Shown: positions 55,911 to 64,000 of the stretch, in pieces
Numbering within the stretch: the first letter of the stretch is position 1
Layout of the letters: the number at the start of each line of letters is the position of its first letter
Origin: Marinobacter sp. LQ44
GTDB taxonomy: Bacteria; Pseudomonadota; Gammaproteobacteria; Pseudomonadales; Oleiphilaceae
Direction: 5' to 3'
NCBI RefSeq assembly: GCF_001447155.2
Contig: NZ_CP014754.1
Location: forward strand, 1,736,001-1,800,000
Length of the DNA stretch: 64,000 bases
Position numbers and translations under genes: made by a program
The notes under the pieces: model-generated
The model's database searches: none
Seen by the model: the letters and a program-made list of their open reading frames with translations, nothing else
Told to the model about the DNA's origin: nothing

Positions 55911-57224
55911 ATGGCACAGGGCACAGCTCCAAAGACGGACTATTCTGACAGCAACACCAAAGCGCATGTTCTTAGCCTGCCATTGGAAAACAGTCAGGCT
56001 GATCGGGAACCACACAGCTATGAACGCTGGCTGATCGCCAAGTTGATGCGAATGGCCGGCTCACCCGCCATACGCTTCCAGCTATGGAATGGCGAGGTCA
56101 TCGAGCCAGAGCAAGGGCCGGCCGACTTCACCCTGCACCTGAAGGATCACAAGGCACTCTACTCCCTGGTTGCCAACCCCAACCTCGCCTTCGGCGATCT
56201 GTACAGCGCTGGCCGCCTGGAGATCGATGGAGACCTGCCTGATCTGATGGAAAGCCTTTACCGATCAGTCCACGCCGCCCGGCAGAAATGGCCAAAATGG
56301 CTGGACGCGCTGTGGCGGAATCATAACCCCAGGGCAACCGGCATTTCCGAGGCCAAGGAAAACATTCATCACCACTACGACCTGGGCAACGAGTTTTACC
56401 AACTCTGGCTGGACAACGCAGAAATGCAGTACACCTGTGCCTATTACGAGCACCCCGGTAACACACTGGAGCAGGCACAACTGGCCAAACTGGAGCATGT
56501 GTGCCGAAAGCTGCGCCTGACGCCCGGCATGACGGTGGTGGAAGCCGGCTGTGGCTGGGGCGGCCTGGCCCGTTATATGGCGCGCAACTACGGCGTGAAA
56601 GTTCACTCCTACAACATATCCCGTGAACAACTGGCATACGCCCAGGCCGAATCTGAACGCCAAGGGCTCGATGGTCTTATTACCTATGTGGAGGACGACT
56701 ACCGCAACATCACCGGCCAGTACGACGCATTCGTCTCGGTTGGCATGCTGGAGCACGTTGGCAAGGAAAACTACCGAGCCCTGTCGGAGCTGATCAAGCG
56801 CAGCCTGAACCCCAACGGCATAGCTCTGCTCCACAGTATCGGGCGCAACCGGCCCATGCTGATGAATGCCTGGATAGAGAAGCGGATCTTTCCCGGCGCC
56901 TACCCTCCCAGTATCGGCGAGTTTATGGAAATCTGTGAGCACGGCGACTTCTCGGTGCTGGATGTGGAGAACCTGCGGCTGCACTATGCCCAGACCCTGA
57001 GCCACTGGGCGGAGCGCTTCGAGGCCAATGCCGAGCGCGTTACCGAGATGTACGACGAACACTTCACCCGGGCCTGGCGGCTTTATCTGGCGGGCTCGAT
57101 TGCGGCATTCCGGGCCGGGTCGCTGCAGCTGTTCCAGGTGGTGTTCACCCATGGTGATAACAATCAGTTGCCCCAGAGCCGGCAGGACCTGTATGCCTTC
57201 CCAGCAACACCGGAGGGCAGCTGA
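55911..57224 (+). CDS. cfa: cyclopropane-fatty-acyl-phospholipid synthase family methyltransferase
   Basis: The 437-residue enzyme has the N-terminal lipid-binding domain and a SAM-dependent domain with AHYDLGNEFY-like HHYDLGNEFYQLWLD, the SAM site VVEAGCGWGGLARYM and SVGMLEHVGKENY. It should methylate double bonds of membrane phospholipid acyl chains. The stop overlaps the ATG of the next flavoprotein gene (TGATGG), so the two are translationally coupled. Confidence 0.9.
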   Translation: MAQGTAPKTDYSDSNTKAHVLSLPLENSQADREPHSYERWLIAKLMRMAGSPAIRFQLWNGEVIEPEQGPADFTLHLKDHKALYSLVANPNLAFGDLYSAGRLEIDGDLPDLMESLYRSVHAARQKWPKWLDALWRNHNPRATGISEAKENIHHHYDLGNEFYQLWLDNAEMQYTCAYYEHPGNTLEQAQLAKLEHVCRKLRLTPGMTVVEAGCGWGGLARYMARNYGVKVHSYNISREQLAYAQAESERQGLDGLITYVEDDYRNITGQYDAFVSVGMLEHVGKENYRALSELIKRSLNPNGIALLHSIGRNRPMLMNAWIEKRIFPGAYPPSIGEFMEICEHGDFSVLDVENLRLHYAQTLSHWAERFEANAERVTEMYDEHFTRAWRLYLAGSIAAFRAGSLQLFQVVFTHGDNNQLPQSRQDLYAFPATPEGS

Positions 57225-58348
57225 TGGAATACTACGACGCGATTATCGTAGGTGCCGGCCCCGCCGGTTCCACCCTGGCACGCAGTTTGGAGGAGGCCGG
57301 GAAGAATGTGCTGGTCATCGACAAAGCCAGCTTCCCCCGGGACAAAACCTGCGCCGGCTGGGTAACGCCTGCCGTTATGGAAAGCCTTGAAATCGACCAA
57401 ACGGATTACGCCAATGGCCGAACCCTTCAGCCCATTCGTCGTTTCCGCATCGGCATGATGGGGCAGCCTGCCGTCGAGAATGACCACCATAGCATTGTTA
57501 GTTATGGCATACGCCGCTGTGAATTCGACGCTTTTCTGCTCGACCGTGTGAACGCTCCGAAACAACTGGCGACACCGGTCAAATCCATCGTCCGGAACAA
57601 TGGCAACTGGGTGATCAACGAGCAGTGGCAGGCCCCGCTTCTGATCGGCGCCGGGGGGCACTTCTGCCCGGTTGCCAGACTGCTGGGCAACGGCCCGGGC
57701 AAACACGAAACGGTAGTCGCCGCCAAGGAAGTGGAGTTTGAGATGACACAGGAACAGGCCGATGCCTGTGAAGCCCGGGGGGATGCCCCGGAGCTCTGGT
57801 TCTGCAGGGATCTCAAGGGTTATGCCTGGGTATTCCGTAAAGGTAATTTCCTGAACATTGGCCTGGGGCGGGAAGACAACCACCGGCTAACGGATCACCT
57901 GGAGGCATTCGTAGACGATATGAAGCACGACGGGCGAATCCCCGCAGACCTGCCGGGGCGATTCAAAGGCCATGCCTACCTGTTGTACTCCCATGCCGAT
58001 CGGCCACTGGTAGACGACGGCGTATTGCTGATCGGAGATGCAGCGGGCCTGGCTTACACCCAGAGCGGTGAGGGTATCCGCCCTGCCATTGAATCCGCCT
58101 TGATGGCGGCCGAGGTGATTCTTAACGCCACAGATTTTTCTGCCGCCGCGCTACAGCGCTACGGTGAGCGCATTGCGGAACGCTTTGGCAACCGTGCCAG
58201 TGAGCAGGCAGCTGGCTGGCAACTGCCGGAATGGCTGAAGCAGCCCGTCGCCAGCACGTTGATGCGTTCGCACTGGTTTACCCGAAAGGTAGTGACGGAG
58301 AAATGGTTCCTGCACCAGGATGTTCCAACGCTGAGAGCCACGGGCTGA
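57224..58348 (+). CDS. geranylgeranyl-reductase-type FAD oxidoreductase
   Basis: The 374-residue flavoprotein has the dinucleotide fold (AIIVGAGPAGSTLARSLEEA), a conserved Cys region (KTCAGWVTPAVM) and the second FAD motif LLIGDAAGLAYTQSGEGI. It resembles geranylgeranyl reductases and related membrane-lipid or quinone tailoring enzymes. Coupling to the Cfa-like gene suggests it acts on the same lipid chain, but the substrate is unknown. Confidence 0.85.
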   Translation: MEYYDAIIVGAGPAGSTLARSLEEAGKNVLVIDKASFPRDKTCAGWVTPAVMESLEIDQTDYANGRTLQPIRRFRIGMMGQPAVENDHHSIVSYGIRRCEFDAFLLDRVNAPKQLATPVKSIVRNNGNWVINEQWQAPLLIGAGGHFCPVARLLGNGPGKHETVVAAKEVEFEMTQEQADACEARGDAPELWFCRDLKGYAWVFRKGNFLNIGLGREDNHRLTDHLEAFVDDMKHDGRIPADLPGRFKGHAYLLYSHADRPLVDDGVLLIGDAAGLAYTQSGEGIRPAIESALMAAEVILNATDFSAAALQRYGERIAERFGNRASEQAAGWQLPEWLKQPVASTLMRSHWFTRKVVTEKWFLHQDVPTLRATG

Positions 58349-58353
58349 GACGC

Positions 58354-58381
58354 AAAAAGCCGGGCCCTTGCGGGGCCCGGC
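58354..58381 (-). terminator. terminator of the porin gene
   Basis: On the minus strand GCCGGGCCC and GGGCCCGGC form a stem followed by TTTTT, 25 bases after the porin stop. Confidence 0.85.
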
Positions 58382-58406
58382 AAAGTGACGCTACATGAAC
58401 TGGGTA

Positions 58407-59423
58407 CTACATGGAGAAGTTGTGCTCGAAACCGATACCGAAAGTGGTGTCGTCAGTAGCCAGGCCGGTGTTCTTGTCCGCTTCAACCTTGGCAAAGTAA
58501 CCGAACATCTTGCTGCTCTTGCCAACCTTGTAATCGGCGCCGACGGCCATAAGGGTCAGATCGTCATCAGAAGCATCCATATCGGTCATGCCATACTGGG
58601 CTTTCAGCTTCCAGCGATCCAGTTTAACGGCGGCGCTCAGAATATACGTGGTGTCTTCAAAATCCCCACCGTCAAACGCTGAATCCGAGTTTTCAGACTG
58701 CTGGAACAGGGCGCCCAGCTCAAAGTTCTCAATGTTCAGCTTGGCAGCAACGTGCAGCGCGTCGACCAGAGTATCGGTGTCACCGAGATCAAACAGGTTG
58801 GTTTCGATTTCAGAGTCGTAACCCACTGATGCGTAGAGCATGCCGTTATCGAACACAACAGATGTCGAAAAGCCATCTGCAACGCCATCACGGCGATCAG
58901 CGCCAACGGTATCGCCTTCACCTGGAATCATGGCGAGGTTCAAGCTGACCAGATCAGCGATCTTGGGAGAAGAGTACTGGATGATGTTGTTGGCGCGCTC
59001 AGAACCACCCACAATCTCGTTGATGTCACCGCGCAGGTCACCAAACTGGTCAATCTTGCCCTGAGAAACCTTGAAAGGGGTATCGAATTTACCCGCTTTC
59101 AGCATACCCAGCTGGCTGTGCTTGAAACCACCGAAGATATTGCGCTGGCTGAAGGGACCGCTACCCTCATCAACACTGATCTGATATTCAGCTTGGTAAA
59201 TAGCGACCACATCGTTAATGTCCAGATCCAGCTCGCCCTTCACACCAAGGCGTGATGCGTTGCTTTCCAGTTCCCACTGATCCTCAGCGCCATTGTCCTG
59301 ATGCTCATAAGAAACGTTCACTTTACCGTAAACAGTCGGGCCCTTGTCAGCCATCGCCACAGACGGCGCGACAACCATGGAACCGATAGCCAGTGCCAGC
59401 AATTGCTTTTTATTTCCTCTCAT
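58407..59423 (-). CDS. Gram-negative porin
   Basis: The 338-residue outer-membrane protein has a signal peptide (MRGNKKQLLALAIGSMVVAP, ending AMA) and a trimeric-porin barrel starting GPTVYGKVNVSYEH and ending with GIGFEHNFSM; L3-like acidic segments and a final aromatic-rich strand fit general porins. The ATG at 59423 has no good ribosome site, whereas AGAGGA lies just inside the frame, before the codons for the two Lys residues (see findings). The intergenic region upstream is interrupted by an IS1380-family element 139 bases away. Confidence 0.88.
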   Translation of the reverse strand: MRGNKKQLLALAIGSMVVAPSVAMADKGPTVYGKVNVSYEHQDNGAEDQWELESNASRLGVKGELDLDINDVVAIYQAEYQISVDEGSGPFSQRNIFGGFKHSQLGMLKAGKFDTPFKVSQGKIDQFGDLRGDINEIVGGSERANNIIQYSSPKIADLVSLNLAMIPGEGDTVGADRRDGVADGFSTSVVFDNGMLYASVGYDSEIETNLFDLGDTDTLVDALHVAAKLNIENFELGALFQQSENSDSAFDGGDFEDTTYILSAAVKLDRWKLKAQYGMTDMDASDDDLTLMAVGADYKVGKSSKMFGYFAKVEADKNTGLATDDTTFGIGFEHNFSM

Positions 59424-59557
59424 CTGTTGCCAATCGAGACATCGCCTTAACCAATAAAAATGGCAGAAGGCGAAGTTTGCTTCCGATATAAGCCTACAAC
59501 TATAAGTAGCCCAAAAGTAAAAAGGTGCCAATACCGATATCTAAATGTACTCATAAG

Positions 59558-59562
59558 TTATT
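59558..59562. repeat. left target-site duplication TTATT
   Basis: TTATT immediately precedes the left inverted repeat and is repeated at 61247-61251 after the right one, showing a 5-base target duplication. Confidence 0.85.
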
Positions 59563-61246
59563 CCTGAATCCGTGAGACTGGCCCCCTGAAGCGCTTCTAA
59601 CCCACTGACCTGCATGGCAATATAGCGGATATCGCCATTCACCCAGACAGTGCCATGCCCAACGTCAAGTTCCGCGCCAGTCGCCGCACCCTCACCAGCC
59701 ATTCCGGGTTGTCGATCATCGGGCAGTGCCTCGAGATCGCCGGCGTCGACAGCATCGACGGCCGCTTCCCCACCACGCTGGGCATGCGCACCAGCGACGT
59801 GGTCAAGAGCTACCTGGGCCTGCTGTGTCTGGGCATGAGCGACTATGACGCCATCGAAAACTTCCGCCGCGACAAGCCCTTCCAACAACTGCTGACCCTG
59901 CAGAAGGTGCCGAGCACGGCGACGCTGCGACAGCGGCTTGAGAAACTCGCCGCCAACAACCTGCAGGCGCGCACCGCCATCTGGTCCACGACCCTGCTGT
60001 CACTGGTCGAGGCACCGATCACCGCCGAGACGACGCACGTCTGCCTGGACATCGACACCTTCGTCATGGACAACAGCAACTCGAAGAAGGAAGGCGTCTC
60101 GCGGACCTACCAGAAGGTCGACGGCTACACCCCGATCGCCGCGTATCTGGGCAACGAAGGGTGGTGCTTGGGCCTGGAACTGCGTCCCGGCAAGCAGCAC
60201 ACCATGAAGGAGAGCAACGCCTTCCTGGAGCGGGTGCTGCCCCGCGCCCAAGGCCTGACCGAGCGACCGATCCTGCTGCGTGAGGACAGCGGCTTCGACA
60301 GCCAGGCGCACCTGGCGCTTCTCGAACAGCAGCGGCAGGCCTTTGCCGAGGAGGGCCGCCGGCTGGACTACCTCGTCAAATGGAACCCGCGTGGCTCGGC
60401 CACGGCCGATCAGGACACCTGGCTGGCCGTGGCGGCGGACTACTGGGAAGAGCTGCGCCCTGGCAAACGCCAGGCGCTGTGGACGCAGACGGTCTCGATC
60501 CACGACGACAACAAGATCGAATACGTCGTCAAGCGCGTGATGCGCCTGGTGGAGCGCACCGCCGATCACGATGGCCAGTTGCTGCTCGAACCAGAGGTTG
60601 AGTTGGAAGGCTGGTGGACCAGCCTGGACGAGGCGCCGGAGGCGGTGATCAAGCGCTATCAGGCGCATGCCACCCACGAGCAGTTCCATAGCGAGATCAA
60701 GACCGATCTTGACCTGGAGCGGCTACCGTCGGGCAAGTTCGCCACCAACGATCTGATCCTGCATCTCGCCCAACTGGCCTACAACATCCTGCGATTGATG
60801 GGGCAACTGGGCATGACCGGCGAGCTAAGCCCGGTCCGCCATCCCGCCAAGCGGCGCCGGCTGCGGACGGTGTTGCAGGAATTGGTGCATCGTGCGGCTC
60901 TCGTGATTCACAAGGCGCGGCAAATCATCCTCGACTTCGGGCAGGACATCGGGCGCATGACGGTGTTGAACACCCTGCGGAGCCGGCTGCGTTACCCACG
61001 AGGGTCGCCATGCTGACTGTCTGCCAGAGAGCATCCCCAGACAGTGCGCGACGGGCGATCGCCGGTCGCCAGGTTGGCCGTGCGCGGCAGGGGCGTAAGC
61101 GGAGAAAACCGGGTGATCAGGACCGATCGACGTGGGCATTTCCGACGACATCGGGCTCGCACCTCCACGATATTCGAGTCAAATTCTCAAAAATCTCACG
61201 CAGACGATGATAGGGGGAATGTCGGCTGCGGCATCACGGATTCAGG
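59563..61246 (+). mobile_element. complete IS1380-family insertion sequence (1684 bp)
   Basis: The perfect 13-base terminal inverted repeats CCTGAATCCGTGA (59563-59575) and TCACGGATTCAGG (61234-61246) are flanked by the 5-base duplication TTATT. The element holds one transposase gene. Intact ends, target duplication and an open transposase frame point to a recent insertion between the porin and copC. Confidence 0.92.
59655..61016 (+). CDS. IS1380-family transposase
   Basis: The 453-residue DDE transposase shows CLDIDTFVMDNS and REDSGFDSQAHLAL with the catalytic Asp residues, and YQAHATHEQFHSEIKTDLDL with the C-terminal Glu region. The basic N- and C-termini and the length fit IS1380. GC content differs from the flanking genes, as expected for a mobile gene. 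Confidence 0.93.
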   Translation: MPNVKFRASRRTLTSHSGLSIIGQCLEIAGVDSIDGRFPTTLGMRTSDVVKSYLGLLCLGMSDYDAIENFRRDKPFQQLLTLQKVPSTATLRQRLEKLAANNLQARTAIWSTTLLSLVEAPITAETTHVCLDIDTFVMDNSNSKKEGVSRTYQKVDGYTPIAAYLGNEGWCLGLELRPGKQHTMKESNAFLERVLPRAQGLTERPILLREDSGFDSQAHLALLEQQRQAFAEEGRRLDYLVKWNPRGSATADQDTWLAVAADYWEELRPGKRQALWTQTVSIHDDNKIEYVVKRVMRLVERTADHDGQLLLEPEVELEGWWTSLDEAPEAVIKRYQAHATHEQFHSEIKTDLDLERLPSGKFATNDLILHLAQLAYNILRLMGQLGMTGELSPVRHPAKRRRLRTVLQELVHRAALVIHKARQIILDFGQDIGRMTVLNTLRSRLRYPRGSPC

Positions 61247-61251
61247 TTATT

Positions 61252-61451
61252 TTTTCCGACATTTTCAGCCCTGCTTCAGGTTGGCACGCTATAACACCTA
61301 CTCATGTCTTTGAAGATTCATACGACGCCATGCGCCTTGTTCGCCAAACAGGGAAAATGAACGATGTAAGAAGGCTCAACCGAATCAGTTTTAGCGCCTC
61401 CGCGATGAAGTAACAATATCCATTCAACCCTGAAAAACATAAGGATACGGT
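61252..61451. other. sequence between the IS and copC
   Basis: These 200 bases are less GC-rich than the core genome and must contain the copC promoter unless the IS provides one. TTGGCACGCTATAACAC near 61282 has a -10-like TATAAC, but no paired -35 is clear. Confidence 0.35.
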
Positions 61452-61823
61452 ATGCAAAAGAAGAAGAGTTCGCTCCCTATCATTCACGCTTCCTTAGCAA
61501 CGCTGTTGATGTCGCTAGCAATCCCGGCACTGGCCCATGAAGGCCTCGCAAACACTTTACCGAGGGATGGCGTCACCATTCAGGATTCCCCAGCAGAGAT
61601 TGGCATCGAGTTTGGTGGCTTGATGCGCATCACCCAGTTTGAAGTGAAAGGCCCGGACGGCCCCGTTCCTCTTGATGGTCTGCCAGGCAGTGAACAGGTC
61701 GATCGCTACTTCGTAAAGCCCAGTGACACTCTTTCGGCTGGGGATTACCAGGTGCGCTGGCGTGGCCTATCGGATGACGGGCACATGATGTCTGACGGTT
61801 TTAACTTCTCGGTCGAGCCCTGA
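61452..61823 (+). CDS. copC: copper-resistance periplasmic protein CopC
   Basis: The 123-residue protein has a signal peptide whose cleavage after ALA leaves His as the first mature residue (H29; HEGLANTLPRDG), the N-terminal Cu(II) ligand of CopC. DDGHMMSDGF supplies the matching Asp and His. AAGGA precedes the ATG. It is followed by copD after 3 bases. Confidence 0.9.
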   Translation: MQKKKSSLPIIHASLATLLMSLAIPALAHEGLANTLPRDGVTIQDSPAEIGIEFGGLMRITQFEVKGPDGPVPLDGLPGSEQVDRYFVKPSDTLSAGDYQVRWRGLSDDGHMMSDGFNFSVEP

Positions 61824-61826
61824 CCC

Positions 61827-62732
61827 GTGGCCTGGTGGTTCTCCGTAAATAGCCTCGATGTCTGGACCGTCGCGATGATTCTCGTGGCGGCTGGGGTTTA
61901 CCTTAGTGCCCTAGTCGCGACGGGGGCCGTGTTGTTTCGTCTAGCGTTTCCCCGACTCCCTGATCACGACCGGAGGCGCGTCGCCCGCATGGGCGTCTTT
62001 GCTGCCTGGGCGGGGGTCATTCTGATTCTGTTCCAGTGGCCTTTAGAAGCTGGTTACCTTGGGGGCGGCAATATATCTGCTGCAACCAACCCAATGCTGC
62101 TCGGAATCGTGTTTGAGGGTGCGTCCGGGGGCCGGCTAATGCTGGCGGTAGCTGGCTTGCTGCTGGTTCAGGCGATTCAGCTTAATAACTTAGCGCTCTC
62201 GAAAACAGCCAACAGCGTGAGCCTAGTAGGCGTTTTATTGGTGATGCTGGCATTCGTGCAGGTGGGGCATACAGTAAACACCCCACGCCTCGTTCTGGCT
62301 GGTTTGCTGAGCGTTCACCTGATGGCGGCAGCATTTTGGGTGGCCTCGCTTTGGCCGCTGTTCCATTTAGTAGGACGGGGTCACAACCAGGACAATACCG
62401 CCCACATTCTGACCCGTTTCGGGAAAATCGCCATGGGCGGAGTTGGCGTGTTGGTACTGGCGGGTGTTACTTTGGCCACGCTGCTAACGGGCGGTCTCAA
62501 GCCACTACTCACCACGGCATACGGACAGTTCTTGATCGGCAAGGTATTGATTGTCGCGGTGCTGCTGTTATTTGCTGCCGCGAACAAGTGGCGGCTTGTG
62601 CCGGCCTTTGAGAGCGGCGACGCAACAGCCCCACGACGGTTACAGCGAAGTATTGCGCTGGAGATGGTGCTGGTCGCGGTTATCCTGCTGATCACGGCGG
62701 TGCTGACAAGGGTGACATCGCCGAATGGGTGA
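61827..62732 (+). CDS. copD: copper-resistance inner-membrane protein CopD
   Basis: The 301-residue protein starts at GTG 61827 and has about eight membrane spans. The CopD features HLMAAAFWVASLWPLFH and GKVLIVAVLLLFAAANKWRL are present. With CopC it forms a copper-handling pair, import or periplasmic sequestration. Its lower GC suggests horizontal origin together with the flanking mobile elements. Confidence 0.9.
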   Translation: MAWWFSVNSLDVWTVAMILVAAGVYLSALVATGAVLFRLAFPRLPDHDRRRVARMGVFAAWAGVILILFQWPLEAGYLGGGNISAATNPMLLGIVFEGASGGRLMLAVAGLLLVQAIQLNNLALSKTANSVSLVGVLLVMLAFVQVGHTVNTPRLVLAGLLSVHLMAAAFWVASLWPLFHLVGRGHNQDNTAHILTRFGKIAMGGVGVLVLAGVTLATLLTGGLKPLLTTAYGQFLIGKVLIVAVLLLFAAANKWRLVPAFESGDATAPRRLQRSIALEMVLVAVILLITAVLTRVTSPNG

Positions 62733-62798
62733 TCGACAGGACAACTGCCTTGGGAAGTTAAGAACCCAGCTTACTAGCTTTTGCATATTCCGGCCCAT

Positions 62799-62950
62799 CG
62801 TGAACACCCATTCCGGACGAACGTGAACACCTATTCTGGTTCAACGTGAACAGTCATTCCGGTCGAAGATGAACACTTTCTGGTGATTTTCCGGAATCGG
62901 TGTTCACCATGCCGGAATCCGTGTTCACGTTCCCGGAATCGGTGTTCACG
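62799..62950. repeat. IS21-type end array of CGTGAACA-type repeats in both orientations
   Basis: CGTGAACAcccATTCCGG-like units occur at 62799-62816, 62822-62839, 62845-62862 and 62868-62883. Their inverted form (CCGGAATCGGTGTTCAC) occurs at 62891-62907, 62912-62929 and 62933-62950. IS21 ends carry several such transposase-binding repeats. Finding both orientations side by side is discussed in findings. Confidence 0.8.
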
Positions 62951-63667
62951 TTCAACCAGAATCTTTCTTAACGCATTGTTTATTCAACCGTTTGCTACTC
63001 TGGTTCCTTTTTTTGGGGATCAGGGTCATGGCAGCAAAGAGAATTCCAATGCGCAAAATCAGAGAATTGCTTCGCCTGAGGCTGGACGCCGGGCTCTCGA
63101 TCCGGCAGATCAGCGCCAGCACCAAGACCAGTGTCGGAGCCATCCAGAAGCTCCTGGCCCGGGCCGATACCCTGGAAATCACCTGGCCATTGCCAAAGGA
63201 CTTGGACGACGGCCGCCTGGCGGCCATGTTCTATCCCGGCTCCGATCCCACCTCGTCCGTCCGCTATCAGCAGCCGGACTGGGCGACAGTCCATCAGGAA
63301 CTCAAACGCAAAGGCGTGACCAAACAGTTGCTGTGGGAGGAATACACGGCCCAATATCCCAATCGATGCTATAGCTACTCACAGTACTGTGACCGCTTCC
63401 GGCACTGGCAGAAGCAGCAAAAGCGCTCCATGCGCCAGATCCACAAGGCCGGTGAAAAATGCTTTATTGACTACTGCGGCCCCACCGTACCGATCATCAA
63501 CCCGAAAACCGGTGAAATCCGCACGGCTCAGGTGTTCGTCGCCGTGCTAGGTGCCTCCAATTACACCTACGCCGAAGCCACCTGGAGCCAGGGGTTGCAG
63601 GACTGGCTGCTGAGTCACGTGCGCACCTTCGAGTACTTCGGCGGTGTTCCGGAAATGGTGATTCCGG
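62799..63667 (+). mobile_element. IS21-family element, interrupted
   Basis: The end repeats and the istA gene mark an IS21-type element. Its istA is interrupted at about 63668 by a second element, and istB is not seen in the window. The exact outer boundary is not determined. Confidence 0.75.
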
Positions 63668-63741
63668 ATTATGTGCCGGGACACATAATCCGGCTTATGT
63701 TCCCTATCCCATTATGTTCCGTTCACTTTGGAAGACCTTGA
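63028..63741 (+). pseudogene. istA: IS21 transposase IstA, truncated by insertion
   Basis: ATG at 63028 follows CAGGG. The product has the N-terminal helix-turn-helix of IstA (RKIRELLRLRLDAGLSIRQI, SASTKTSVGAIQKLL) and the start of the DDE domain (KCFIDYCGPTVPI, VFVAVLGASNYTYAEATW, VPEMVIPD). Normal sequence stops after IPD, where IstA continues PDNLKSAV. The last 24 residues come from a second element, so the frame ends early at about 237 residues. Confidence 0.88.
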
Positions 63742-64000
63742 ATCCATAGGGAGGATCCCGTGTAAAAGGACACATAACGACAGATGCCGTTTGGGCGCAT
63801 GATTTCCTTTCCTACATCCAGAAAGGAGATTGTCATGTTAGAACATTACTTCGTTAAGCCCGATACCATCGATGCGATCCGCGCTTCCTGGATCGCGGAA
63901 CCGATTGAGCAGTACGTTGCGTGGTTAGCCGGGCACGGATACAGGCCCAGGGTAATCTTGCGGCGAGTCCCACTCCTGAGGCAGTTTGGCGAGTTTGCTC
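63668..64000 (+). mobile_element. second mobile element with ATAA-type terminal repeats, partial
   Basis: The inserted sequence begins with the palindrome ATTATGTG...CACATAAT (63668-63675, 63682-63689). It holds GGACACATAA at 63679 and 63768 and its inverse TTATGTTCC at 63695 and 63712. A tyrosine recombinase gene follows. The right end lies outside the window. Confidence 0.75.
63835..64000 (+). CDS. tyrosine recombinase/integrase, N-terminal part
   Basis: The ATG is preceded by AAAGGAGA. The visible 55 residues (MLEHYFVKPDTIDAIRASWI, then YRPRVILRRVPLLRQFGEFA) match the SAM-like N-terminal core-binding domain of site-specific integrases that travel in recombinase trios in insertion elements. 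The catalytic domain lies beyond the window. Confidence 0.75.
   Translation, partial: MLEHYFVKPDTIDAIRASWIAEPIEQYVAWLAGHGYRPRVILRRVPLLRQFGEFA

Noticed and set aside
59563..64000. Integrated prophage or genomic island with phage genes
   Set aside because: Only insertion elements and one integrase are visible; no phage structural or replication gene and no tRNA attachment site is present.

Overview
The window reads as chromosomal DNA of a gammaproteobacterium, most like Marinobacter or a close marine relative. The reasons are the gene content and order (dusB-fis, purH-purD, aroQ-accB-accC-prmA), a Pseudomonas-length isocitrate lyase, TRAP dicarboxylate transport, a DUF2333 protein and moderately high GC. 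The genus is an inference; no rRNA or tRNA gene was recognised.

Region 1-24.4 kb is mostly core metabolism: the end of a 5-formyl-THF cyclo-ligase gene, ilvA, rpiA, an acyl-CoA dehydrogenase, ppa, a DUF2333 protein, a degenerate GGDEF/EAL protein of LapD type divergent from a REC-REC-GGDEF diguanylate cyclase, aroQ-accBC-prmA, a zinc-ribbon DUF3426 protein, dusB-fis, purHD, a FecA-like TonB receptor, a lipoprotein hydrolase and an orphan EgtB/SenA-like enzyme. Three long hairpin elements (718-834, 4577-4681, 24395-24503) share a core, but each has its own self-complementary outer arms.

Region 24.5-31.5 kb carries an RND efflux operon, its divergent TetR regulator with a clear operator, and an SLC13/RCK permease.

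Region 31.7-37.2 kb is the most novel part. A VpsR-like regulator is translationally coupled to an outer-membrane barrel gene. Convergent to them lies an operon encoding an Asn/Asp/Ser repeat protein, two small secreted proteins ending in VIQN strand repeats, and a periplasmic C39 peptidase. The layout resembles the Fap functional-amyloid system (fibre subunit, nucleator, C39 protease, outer-membrane pore), but the sequences are very different. A sigma-54-like promoter and an upstream dyad precede the repeat-protein gene.

Region 37.2-52.5 kb holds aceA; an ion-homeostasis block (DUF1538 double-domain protein, PII-like protein, CBS protein, Kef-type antiporter, second PII-like protein, CASTOR/POLLUX-type channel); a barrel protein; a SulP transporter divergent from a ribbon-helix-helix gene; a ChaN lipoprotein; a SIMPL protein; a GH84 hexosaminidase; and an acyltransferase reduced to its two ends.

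Region 52.7-59.5 kb has a dctPQM TRAP operon, a cfa/flavoprotein pair and a porin. Region 59.5-64 kb is mobile: a complete IS1380-family element with terminal inverted repeats and target duplication, copCD, and an IS21-type element whose istA is broken by a second element carrying a tyrosine recombinase that runs off the window.
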